Part shown: positions 51,481-59,150 of the stretch, piece by piece | Position numbering within the stretch: the stretch's first letter is position 1 | How the letters are laid out: every line of letters begins with the position of its first letter | Assembly (NCBI GenBank): GCA_963793785.1 | Contig: CAWCBH010000003.1 | Span: 806,001-870,000 of the forward strand | Direction of reading: 5' to 3' | DNA length: 64,000 nt | Source of the DNA: CAWCBH01 sp963793785 | GTDB taxonomy: Bacteria; Actinomycetota; Thermoleophilia; Solirubrobacterales; 70-9 | Translations under genes and position numbers: made by a program | Notes under the pieces: model-generated | Told to the model about the DNA's origin: nothing | Seen by the model: only the letters and a program-made list of their open reading frames with translations | Database searches by the model: none

Positions 51481-52506
51481 GTGCTGACCGAGCGACAGGA
51501 GCTGGTGCTCCGCCTGATCGTCGACTCCTACCTGAAGTCGGGCAAGCCGGTCGGGTCCAAGGCGGTGGCCGAGCACCCGGAGATCGAGTGGGGCCCGTCG
51601 ACCGTGCGGGCCGAGCTCGCGAGCCTCGAGCAGGCCGGCTATCTCACCCACCCTCACACCTCCGCCGGGCGGGTGCCGACCGACTCCGGCTATCGCCGCT
51701 ACGTCGACCTGTTGCTCGAATCGGGCCCCCCGACCGCCACGGCCGGCGTCGAGCTGGAGCTCTCGCGGTTGCGCCGCGAGGTGGACGATGCGATGCGGGA
51801 GACAACGGTGGCGCTGGCCCAGGTCACCGATCTGATGGCGATGGTCACGGCGCCGCCGCTGGCGTCGGCGACAATCCGCCGGGTCGAGGCGCTGCAACTC
51901 CAGGCGGACCTGGTGATGGTCGTGGTGATCACTTCGACCGGCGTGGTCACCAAGCGGCTTTTCACCTACGAGGCGCCCGTCGACCGCGGTCTAGTCGAGT
52001 GGGCGTCCAGCTACCTCAACGAATCGCTGGCGGGGATGGGAGTCGGCTCGCGGCTGATCGCCGGTCGGCTCGCCGATCCTGACCTGGGGGCGACCGAGTC
52101 CCGGTTCATCGCCAGCCTAAATCCCGCCTTCGTCGATCTCGAGCGTGACGCCGGGGAGGCCCTGTACGTGGAAGGGGCCGCCCGCCTGCTCTCGGAGGAG
52201 CACTTCGCCGACCTGCCGGAGGTGGACAAGCTGATGACGGCGCTCGAAGGCCGGGCGAGCGTGCTGGGAATGCTCCGCTCGGCCCTCGACGAGCGCTCGG
52301 TCTTCACCTGGATCGGCGGCGAGAACCCGCAGCCTGAGCTGCGCTCGGTCAGCGTCGTCGGCGCCAATTACGGCCTCGGCCATCGCAACCTCGGCTCGGT
52401 CGGAGTCGTCGGCCCGTTGCGGATGGACTACGCGCAGGCGATCGCCTCCGTGCGCGGGGCCGCGCGCGAGCTGTCTCGCTACTTCGAGACCGTCTACGAG
52501 TCCTAG
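51481..52506 (+). CDS. hrcA: HrcA heat-shock repressor
   Basis: 341 residues. An N-terminal winged helix (LTERQELVLRLIVDSYLKSG, GPSTVRAELASLEQAGYLTH) is followed by a GAF-like dimerisation domain and the conserved C-terminal GVVGPLRMDYAQAIASVRGA. HrcA represses chaperone genes by binding CIRCE. It is paired with dnaJ only; dnaK and grpE are not in this window. Confidence 0.95.
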   Translation: MLTERQELVLRLIVDSYLKSGKPVGSKAVAEHPEIEWGPSTVRAELASLEQAGYLTHPHTSAGRVPTDSGYRRYVDLLLESGPPTATAGVELELSRLRREVDDAMRETTVALAQVTDLMAMVTAPPLASATIRRVEALQLQADLVMVVVITSTGVVTKRLFTYEAPVDRGLVEWASSYLNESLAGMGVGSRLIAGRLADPDLGATESRFIASLNPAFVDLERDAGEALYVEGAARLLSEEHFADLPEVDKLMTALEGRASVLGMLRSALDERSVFTWIGGENPQPELRSVSVVGANYGLGHRNLGSVGVVGPLRMDYAQAIASVRGAARELSRYFETVYES

Positions 52507-52515
52507 ACCCAGCCG

Positions 52516-53634
52516 ATGCCGCGTGACTACTACGAGGTGCTCAGCGTCGACCGGGGCGCCCCGGAAGCGGAGGTGAAGAAGGCGTTTCGCCGCCTGGCCC
52601 GGGAGCTGCACCCCGACGTCAACGCCCACGACCCCGAGGCGGAGGAGAAGTTCAAGGAGGCCGCGGAGGCCTACGAGGTGCTGTCGGACCCCGAGCAGCG
52701 GCGGACCTACGACAGCTTCGGGCACGAGGGCCTGCGGTCCGGCGGCTGGGCGCCCCGCAGCGCCGGCTTCGGATCGATCGAGGACCTCTTCGACGCCTTC
52801 TTCGGCGGCGGCGAGGCGTTCGGCTTCGGGCGCTCCGGGCGCTCCGGAGGCGGCGACGTCGGGGTGGGGGTTGAAATCACCCTCGACGACGTACTGACCG
52901 GCACCCGGACACGGATCGAGTTCGACGCGGTCGGCGTCTGCGAGCACTGCCGCGGCAACGGCGCCGAGCCCGGTACCCCGATCCGCTCCTGCGAGCGCTG
53001 CGGCGGCTCCGGCCAGCTTCGCCAGGTGACACGGACCCCGCTCGGGCAGATGGTCCGGGCCGCGATCTGCGACGCCTGCGGTGGCGACGGCCGAATCCCG
53101 GAGACGCCCTGCTCGAGCTGCGGTGGCAGCGGCCGCACCGCCGGAGCCAAGCAGCTGGAGGTGGAGATCCCGGCCGGAATCGAGAGCGGCCAGCGGGTGC
53201 GGATCACCGGTGCCGGCCATGCCGGCGAGCCGGGCGGACGGGCCGGAGACCTCTACGTCGAGGTTCGTGTAGCCGACGACCCTCGCTTCCACCGCGAAGG
53301 AGATGACCTCGTCGCGGTGGTCCGGGTGGCGGCGACCGACGCGATGCTCGGAACCTCGATCGAGGTGGAGACGCTGGACGGACGCCGGCAGGTGGAGGTG
53401 GAGGCCGGCACGCAGCCTGGAACAGAAGCCGTCCTGCGCGGCCTCGGGCTGCCACGCCTGGGTGGCGGCAGGCGCGGCGACCAGCGGATCATCCTCAACG
53501 TGATCGTGCCGGGCAACCTCTCCGAGGAGCAACGCCAGCTTGCCGGCCGTCTGGGCGAGACCCTGGGCCCACACAACCTCGCCGAGGATCGCGGCGGCGG
53601 GTTCTTCTCCCGCATGCGCCGCGCCTTCGGCTGA
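52516..53634 (+). CDS. dnaJ: DnaJ co-chaperone
   Basis: 372 residues. The J domain has HPD at 32-34. A Gly/Phe-rich linker (FFGGGEAFGFGRSGRSGGG) and four zinc-finger repeats (CEHCRGNG, CERCGGSG, CDACGGDG, CSSCGGSG) follow. The substrate-binding barrels end with RRGDQRIILNVIVPGNL. It stimulates DnaK ATPase and holds unfolded clients. It starts 9 nt after hrcA. Confidence 0.96.
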   Translation: MPRDYYEVLSVDRGAPEAEVKKAFRRLARELHPDVNAHDPEAEEKFKEAAEAYEVLSDPEQRRTYDSFGHEGLRSGGWAPRSAGFGSIEDLFDAFFGGGEAFGFGRSGRSGGGDVGVGVEITLDDVLTGTRTRIEFDAVGVCEHCRGNGAEPGTPIRSCERCGGSGQLRQVTRTPLGQMVRAAICDACGGDGRIPETPCSSCGGSGRTAGAKQLEVEIPAGIESGQRVRITGAGHAGEPGGRAGDLYVEVRVADDPRFHREGDDLVAVVRVAATDAMLGTSIEVETLDGRRQVEVEAGTQPGTEAVLRGLGLPRLGGGRRGDQRIILNVIVPGNLSEEQRQLAGRLGETLGPHNLAEDRGGGFFSRMRRAFG

Positions 53635-53648
53635 GGCGACCACCGGCG

Positions 53649-54449
53649 ATGATCCGGCTCGCGGTTCGCTGCCGTCCCGAGCAGGCCGAGCTGGTCCTCG
53701 CCGAGCTCACGGTGCTGGCGCCGAACGGCGTCGAGGAGGAGCGGAGTGCGGATCAGGTCGAGTACGCGATCTACGGCGGCGAAGGCGAGTTGCCCGACCT
53801 CGGCCTGCTCGAGGCGGCAGTCGGCGACACGCTGATCGAGGTCACGGCCACCGAGGTCCCAGACGACTGGGCCGATCGCTGGCAGGACTTCCACAAGCCG
53901 CTGCTGGTCGGCGATCGCCTCTGGCTGCGGCCATCGTGGGAGCCGGGCCGCGAGGGAGCCGTCGACGTCGTCGTCGATCCCGGCCGGGCCTTCGGCACCG
54001 GCGCCCATCCGACCACCCGCCTCTGTCTGGAGCTGCTGCTGGAGCTCGAGGCGGGAGGCGGCCTGACCGACCTCGGCACCGGCTCCGGGGTGCTGGCGGT
54101 CGCCGCCGCGAAGCTGGGCTGGGAGCCGGTGGCCGGCTTCGACCACGAGCCGGCAGCCCTGGAGGCGGCAACAGCCAACGCGAAAGCGAACGGAGTCGAG
54201 ATCAGCTTCGGGGCGGCGAACCTGCGCGAGGAGCTGCCGCCGCTGGCGCCGACGGTCGTCGCCAACCTGACCGCACCGGTACTCGCCCAGATCGCCGACC
54301 GTTTGCCCGCACCGCCCCAGCGGCTGATCTGCTCCGGCGTGCTCGTCGGCGAGGCCGAAGGGGTCAGCGATGCGTTTCGGCGGGCCGGCCTCCAGGAGAC
54401 GGTTCGCCGGGCCGACGCCGAATGGGTCGCGATATCTTTCGCGCCCTGA
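53649..54449 (+). CDS. prmA: Ribosomal protein L11 methyltransferase
   Basis: 266 residues. The N-terminal substrate-recognition part (EVPDDWADRWQDFHKPLLVG) and the SAM-binding motif TDLGTGSGVLAVAAAKLGW are present. VVANLTAPVL stands in the place of the usual NxPY-like catalytic-region motif (here NLTA). It trimethylates L11. The hrcA-dnaJ-prmA order is common in Gram-positive bacteria. The TGA overlaps the next ATG. Confidence 0.92.
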   Translation: MIRLAVRCRPEQAELVLAELTVLAPNGVEEERSADQVEYAIYGGEGELPDLGLLEAAVGDTLIEVTATEVPDDWADRWQDFHKPLLVGDRLWLRPSWEPGREGAVDVVVDPGRAFGTGAHPTTRLCLELLLELEAGGGLTDLGTGSGVLAVAAAKLGWEPVAGFDHEPAALEAATANAKANGVEISFGAANLREELPPLAPTVVANLTAPVLAQIADRLPAPPQRLICSGVLVGEAEGVSDAFRRAGLQETVRRADAEWVAISFAP

Positions 54450-54958
54450 TGAGCCTCCCGCTCGCGGTCAGCGGCTACGACCTCTCGCTTTTCCTGCACA
54501 TCACCGCGGTGATGGTCGGCTTCGGAGCCACCTTTGCCGAGGCGATCATGTTCCCGGTCGCGGTCAAGACGGGCGTCCGCCATCTGCCCTATGTGCACCG
54601 GCTGCAGCTGGCGATCAACCAGTACCTAGCCGGGCCGGCGATGCTGATCATCCTGGCCACCGGCTTCTACCAGGTGGCCGATGGCGACTGGGAGCTGGGC
54701 GACTTCTGGCTCAGCGGCACGATCACGATCCTGATCGTGATCGGCGGTCTGCTGGGTGCTTACTTCATCCCCGCCGATCGCAAGCTGGGCCCGATGGTGG
54801 AACAGGAGATCGCGGCCGCCGGAGACCGCGACCTGGCTCTCTCCGACCTCTCCCAGGAATACCAGCAAGGGGCCCGTCGGGAGGGCATCGTCGGCACCTT
54901 GACGGGGATCCTGCTGGTGGTCGCCGTCTACCTGATGGTGACCAAGCCTGGGCTCTGA
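54449..54958 (+). CDS. DUF2269-like membrane protein
   Basis: 169 residues with four hydrophobic segments (SLFLHITAVMVGFGATFAEA, YLAGPAMLIILATGFYQVAD, SGTITILIVIGGLLGAYFIP, GIVGTLTGILLVVAVYLMV). The arrangement resembles DUF2269 membrane proteins. Function unknown. ATG 54449 overlaps the prmA stop (TGATG). Its end overlaps the proposed murI start by 11 nt. Confidence 0.7.
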   Translation: MSLPLAVSGYDLSLFLHITAVMVGFGATFAEAIMFPVAVKTGVRHLPYVHRLQLAINQYLAGPAMLIILATGFYQVADGDWELGDFWLSGTITILIVIGGLLGAYFIPADRKLGPMVEQEIAAAGDRDLALSDLSQEYQQGARREGIVGTLTGILLVVAVYLMVTKPGL

Positions 54959-55817
54959 GCCTGACCAGGACGCCCGTCGAAGCCTTCCGATCGCGGTCTT
55001 CGACTCCGGCGTCGGCGGGTTGACGGTCCTGCACGAGTGCCTCGTCTCGCTGCCCGAAGAGGACTTCATCTACCTCGGTGACAGCGCCCAGTTCCCCTAC
55101 GGGATCAAGGATCTCGAGGTGCTGCGCGATCGCGTGCGCGAGGTGGCCTGTTACCTGCTCGAGCGTGGCACGAAGCTGCTGGTGATCGCCTGCAACGCCG
55201 CCACTTCGGCCGGCGCGGAGAGCGTCCGCGAGGTTGCCGGCGAGCACGGGGTCGAGGTGGTGACGGTGATCGACCCGGAGGCGGAGATCGCGGCTGCGAT
55301 CACCGAGAGCGGGCGGGTGGGCGTGCTGGCGACGCCGACGACGGTGTCCGGGGGCGCCTACCGGCGGGCGCTGGCCGCGCAGGGACGGGCGCTGCAGGTG
55401 ACCGAGGTCGCGGCTCCTGACCTCGCTCCGATCATCCAGCACGGGTTTCCCTTCGACGACGGCGTGATCGAGACCGTGCGGTCCTATTGCAGGCCGCTTC
55501 GACAGGCTGAGGTCGACACGCTGATCCTCGGCTGCACCCATTACCCCCTGATCGCGCCGATGCTGCAGCGGATGCTGGGCAGAGACGTTCGCCTCGTCAC
55601 CGCGGGTCACGCCGTGGCCGCCGCGAGCCAGCGCCACCTCGAAGAGCGCGGTCTGGCCAGTCCGCGCACGGAAGAGGGCGATTATCGCTTCCTCTGCACG
55701 GGCGACGCGGGGGCCTTCGGGCGACTCGGCACTCGCTTCCTGCAGATGCCGCTCAGCGGCCGCGTCGAGCACGTGGAGGTGCCGGCGGCCCGCGGCTACG
55801 ATTTCAGCGATGGCTGA
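54948..55817 (+). CDS. murI: Glutamate racemase (CTG start proposed)
   Basis: The conserved N-terminus PIAVFDSGVGGLTVLHECL requires a start before TTG 55020. The frame is open only from 54942 and contains a single plausible initiator, CTG 54948, giving 289 residues. The catalytic cysteines lie in VIACNAATSAGAE and ILGCTHYPLIAP. It makes D-glutamate for peptidoglycan. Starting at TTG 55020 would destroy the first active-site loop. Overlaps yqeY downstream. Confidence 0.9.
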   Translation: MGSEPDQDARRSLPIAVFDSGVGGLTVLHECLVSLPEEDFIYLGDSAQFPYGIKDLEVLRDRVREVACYLLERGTKLLVIACNAATSAGAESVREVAGEHGVEVVTVIDPEAEIAAAITESGRVGVLATPTTVSGGAYRRALAAQGRALQVTEVAAPDLAPIIQHGFPFDDGVIETVRSYCRPLRQAEVDTLILGCTHYPLIAPMLQRMLGRDVRLVTAGHAVAAASQRHLEERGLASPRTEEGDYRFLCTGDAGAFGRLGTRFLQMPLSGRVEHVEVPAARGYDFSDG

Positions 55818-56247
55818 GACGATTCTCGACCGAGTCCAGGCCGATGCCCGCGCAGCGCTGAAGGCCGGCGAGCGCCAGCGTGCCGGAGCGCTGCGCCTGG
55901 TCGTCGATGCGCTGCAACAGGACGCCAAGCTCGGCAAGGGCGATGAGATAGCCGTGCTGCAGCGGGAGCGCAAGCGGCGGCTGGAGGCCGCGGAAGCGTT
56001 TCGCGAGGGCGGCCGGGCCGATCAGGCCGACAGCGAGCAGGGGGAGGCCGAGCTGATCGAGGCCTACCTGCCGAGCCAGCTCAGCGACTCCGAGCTGGAC
56101 CAGCTCGCCGAGGCGGCGATCGCGGAGACCGGCGCTACCGAGCAACGGCAGATGGGCGAGGTGATGTCGGCCTTGATGCCTCGCGTGGCGGGCCGGGCGG
56201 ACGGCAAGCGGGTCAGCGCCGTCGTCAGGAGCAGGCTTGACCAGTAG
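55810..56247 (+). CDS. yqeY: GatB/YqeY-domain protein
   Basis: 145 residues, all helical: DRVQADARAALKAGERQRAG, LEAAEAFREGGRADQADSEQ, EAELIEAYLPSQLSDSELDQ, and the terminal MGEVMSALMPRVAGRADGKR. It corresponds to the tRNA-binding tail domain of GatB as a free-standing protein. The precise role is unproven. It overlaps murI and phoH by a few codons. Confidence 0.9.
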   Translation: MAETILDRVQADARAALKAGERQRAGALRLVVDALQQDAKLGKGDEIAVLQRERKRRLEAAEAFREGGRADQADSEQGEAELIEAYLPSQLSDSELDQLAEAAIAETGATEQRQMGEVMSALMPRVAGRADGKRVSAVVRSRLDQ

Positions 56248-57190
56248 GCAGCTGACGCTCGACAACGCGGTGGCGGCTGAGCTGGCGGGTTCCGAGGACG
56301 CGGTGCTGCTTGCCCTGCGCGGTCATCTCAACGCCGAGCTGCACCTGCGCGGCAACGTGCTCACCCTCAACGGCGAGGCCGGCGACGTGCAGACGGCGGC
56401 GACTGTTGTCGACGAGCTGGTGGAGCTGATCGAGCAGGGGCACGAGATCGCGCCGGGGACGATCGAAGCCGTGACCGGGGCGCTGGACGCAAACGAGAGC
56501 CCGGCGGCGATCCTCGAGGACGTCGTCTGGCGCCACCGCAACACCAAGGTGGCGCCGAAGACCCTGAACCAGAAGCGGTACGTGGACTCGATCCGGCGTC
56601 ACACCGTGACCTTCGGGATCGGCCCCGCCGGGACCGGCAAGACCTTCCTCGCAGTGGCGATGGCCGCGGCGGCGCTGGCCGAGCGCGAGGTGCAGCGGGT
56701 GATCCTGACCCGTCCGGCCGTCGAGGCGGGAGAGCGCCTCGGCTTCCTGCCCGGCGACATCCAGGCCAAGGTGGACCCCTATCTGCGGCCGCTCTTCGAC
56801 GCGCTCTACGACATGCTCGACCCGGATCGCGTCAACGGCTACTTCGACCGCGGTGTGATCGAGGTGGCGCCGCTGGCCTTCATGCGGGGCCGGACCTTGA
56901 ATGACTCGTTCGTGATCCTCGACGAGGCCCAGAACACGAGCCCGGAGCAGATGAAGATGTTCTTGACCCGGCTCGGGTTCAACTCGCGGATGGTCGTCAC
57001 CGGGGACATCACCCAGATCGACCTGCCGCGCGACCAGCGATCCGGACTGATCGCGGTTCGGGAGATCCTCCACCAGGTGCAGGACATCTCCTTCGTTCAC
57101 TTCGGCGGCGAGGACGTCGTCCGCCACAAGCTCGTGCAGCGGATCGTCGCCGCCTACGGCGAGCACGCCGAGCGCGAGTCCGAGGCTTGA
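56237..57190 (+). CDS. phoH: PhoH-like ATPase
   Basis: 317 residues. A small N-terminal KH-like region precedes the ATPase with Walker A FGIGPAGTGKTFLAVAMAAA and Walker B DSFVILDEAQNTSPEQMKMF. The motif GDITQIDLPRDQRSGL follows. It is probably an RNA-associated ATPase working with YbeY, whose domain is encoded immediately downstream. TTG 56237 overlaps yqeY by 11 nt. Confidence 0.93.
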   Translation: MTSRQLTLDNAVAAELAGSEDAVLLALRGHLNAELHLRGNVLTLNGEAGDVQTAATVVDELVELIEQGHEIAPGTIEAVTGALDANESPAAILEDVVWRHRNTKVAPKTLNQKRYVDSIRRHTVTFGIGPAGTGKTFLAVAMAAAALAEREVQRVILTRPAVEAGERLGFLPGDIQAKVDPYLRPLFDALYDMLDPDRVNGYFDRGVIEVAPLAFMRGRTLNDSFVILDEAQNTSPEQMKMFLTRLGFNSRMVVTGDITQIDLPRDQRSGLIAVREILHQVQDISFVHFGGEDVVRHKLVQRIVAAYGEHAERESEA

Positions 57191-58455
57191 CGCTCGACCT
57201 GGCCGACGTGCCGGCAGAGCTTCGCGACGCCGTCGGGGCGGCACTCTTCGCGGGCGGAGTCGAGGAGGGCCACGTCGCAGTCGAGCTGGTCGAGCCGGAG
57301 CGGATGAAGGAGCTCAACGGCCGCTACCGCGGAGTCACCGAGCCGACCGACGTGCTCGCCTTCCCTGTCGACGGGGCCGGCACGGCGCCGGGCCCGCGCG
57401 AGCTGGGCGACGTGATCATCTGCCCGCGGCACACCCTCGACCTGCGCGAGGCGGCGGTCCACGGGGCGCTGCACCTCTGCGGCTACGACCACGAGACCGA
57501 CGACGGCGAGATGCTGGCGCTACAAGAACAGGTTCTCGCCTCCCTGGACGGGTCGGAAATTGACGCGAATTCGGGTTTCGTTGGCCTGGCAGGGCGGCCC
57601 AACGTCGGCAAGTCGACCCTGCTGAACGCGCTCGTCGGCTCCCGCGTCGCGATCACCTCCCTGCGGCCGCAGACGACTCGCCGCGCCGTCCGCGGAGTCC
57701 TGACCGATCCTCCCTCCGGCTGGCAGCTGGTGCTGATCGACCTGCCGGGGGTGCAGCGGCCGCGCGACGTGCTGACGGAGCGAATGCAGCGGCGGGTCGA
57801 GCAGGAGCTCGCCGGGGCCGACATCGCTTTGCTGGTCGTCAACGGCGAGGAGGGCGTGGGGCCGGGCGATCGCTTCATCGCCGCCAACCTGCTGCGGTCG
57901 GACGCCGGCACGCCGGTGATCTGCGCGGTCAACAAGGTCGACCGGATCGGCAAGGCGGCCACGGTGGTCGCCCTCAGCGATGCCGCCGGGCTCGACGGGA
58001 TCGACGAGGTCTTCCCGGTCAGCGCCCGCACCGGGGACGGCCTGACGCCGCTGCTGACCCGGCTGACGGAGCTGGCCCCGGAGGGCCCGTTCCTCTATCC
58101 GCCCGATGACCGAAGCGACCAGGCGAGCGAGGTCCTGCTGGCCGAGCTGGTCCGCGAGCAGGCGCTGAACCGGACTCGCGACGAGATCCCGCATTCGGTC
58201 GCGGTCTCGCTGACCGAGATCAGCCGTCGTGAGGACGGATTGGTGACGATCGAGGCCGAGATCTGGGTCGAGTCGGAGTCCCAGAAGGCGATCCTGATCG
58301 GCAAGGGCGGAGCGAAGATCCGCGAGATCGGTACCGCGGCACGACGCCAGATCGAGATCGAGCTCGGGGCCCATGTCCATCTCCAGCTCACGGTCAGGGT
58401 CCGCGGACGCTGGCGGCGAGACGCCGCGCTGCTGGACCGGCTCGGCATCGATTAG
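57187..58455 (+). CDS. ybeY-era: YbeY-Era fusion: rRNA-maturation endoribonuclease and ribosome-assembly GTPase
   Basis: 422 residues in one uninterrupted frame. Residues about 1-115 are YbeY with the zinc motif HGALHLCGYDHETDDGEML (His-x3-His-x5-His). Residues about 130-300 are Era: G1 GRPNVGKST, G3 DLPG, G4 NKVD, SARTGDGL. Residues about 310-420 hold the KH domain (QKAILIGKGGAKIREIGTAA). Both parts act on 16S rRNA 3'-end maturation and 30S assembly, so fusion is functionally sensible. TTG 57187 overlaps the phoH stop as TTGA. Confidence 0.93.
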   Translation: MTLDLADVPAELRDAVGAALFAGGVEEGHVAVELVEPERMKELNGRYRGVTEPTDVLAFPVDGAGTAPGPRELGDVIICPRHTLDLREAAVHGALHLCGYDHETDDGEMLALQEQVLASLDGSEIDANSGFVGLAGRPNVGKSTLLNALVGSRVAITSLRPQTTRRAVRGVLTDPPSGWQLVLIDLPGVQRPRDVLTERMQRRVEQELAGADIALLVVNGEEGVGPGDRFIAANLLRSDAGTPVICAVNKVDRIGKAATVVALSDAAGLDGIDEVFPVSARTGDGLTPLLTRLTELAPEGPFLYPPDDRSDQASEVLLAELVREQALNRTRDEIPHSVAVSLTEISRREDGLVTIEAEIWVESESQKAILIGKGGAKIREIGTAARRQIEIELGAHVHLQLTVRVRGRWRRDAALLDRLGID

Positions 58456-58481
58456 CGCCGGGCAGGGTCGACGAGCGGGCC

Positions 58482-58487
58482 TAAACT
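58482..58487 (+). promoter_or_regulatory. -10 box for the hisIE-trp cluster
   Basis: TAAACT, 6 nt before ATG 58494. Probably the promoter for hisIE-trpE-trpG-trpD. Confidence 0.55.
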
Positions 58488-58493
58488 GCCTGC

Positions 58494-59150
58494 ATGTTCG
58501 AGGGGATTCGCTTCGACGACGACGGCCTGGTGCCGTGCGTCTCGCAGGACTTCGCCAGCGGCGAGGTGCTGACGCTCGCCTACATGAGCCAGGAGTCGCT
58601 GCGGCTGACCGCCGAGAGCGGCGAGATGCACTTCTTCAGCCGCTCGCGGGGGCGAATCTGGCGCAAGGGCGAAACCTCCGGCAACGTCCAGCGGCTGCGC
58701 AGCCTGCGCTACGACTGTGACGGCGACGCCCTCCTGGCCCTGGTCGAGCCGGCGGGGCCGGCGTGCCACACCGGGGAGCGCAGCTGCTTCTATCGCGATC
58801 TCGGCGGGGACGCCGGGACCGGCATCGACGCGCCGCGCGCCGACGGCGAGCCGGCTCCGGCCGCCCACGAGGCGCTCGCGGCGCTGGAGCGGACGCTGCG
58901 CAGCCGGGCCGCCGAGCGCCCGCCGGGCAGCTACACCGTCGAGCTGCTCGACGACCCCGGCCTGCTGGCGGCGAAGGTCCGCGAGGAGGCAGAGGAGGTC
59001 GTCCGCGCCGCCGGCGACGAGACCGAGCAGCGGCTGGCAGAAGAGGCGGCCGACCTGCTCTACCACCTCAGCGCCCTGCTGGTGTCACGCGGCGTTCCCC
59101 AGGCCGCTGCGTTCACGGAGCTGAACGCCCGCCGGGACCGGCGCTCGTGA
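58494..59150 (+). CDS. hisIE: Bifunctional phosphoribosyl-AMP cyclohydrolase / phosphoribosyl-ATP pyrophosphatase
   Basis: 218 residues. The HisI half (about 1-110) shows QDFASGEVLTLAYMSQESLR, FFSRSRGRIWRKGETSGNVQ, and the metal-binding YDCDGDALLALVEPAGPACH. The HisE half (about 118-218) shows AALERTLRSR and KVREEAEEVVRAAGDETEQR. It catalyses steps 2 and 3 of histidine synthesis. The stop overlaps the trpE start as GTGA, tying a his gene to the trp operon. Confidence 0.95.
   Translation: MFEGIRFDDDGLVPCVSQDFASGEVLTLAYMSQESLRLTAESGEMHFFSRSRGRIWRKGETSGNVQRLRSLRYDCDGDALLALVEPAGPACHTGERSCFYRDLGGDAGTGIDAPRADGEPAPAAHEALAALERTLRSRAAERPPGSYTVELLDDPGLLAAKVREEAEEVVRAAGDETEQRLAEEAADLLYHLSALLVSRGVPQAAAFTELNARRDRRS

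Noticed and set aside
57526..57535. GAACAGGTTC as a LexA site
   Set aside because: The half-sites are separated by 2 nt rather than 4, and it lies inside the ybeY-era coding sequence.
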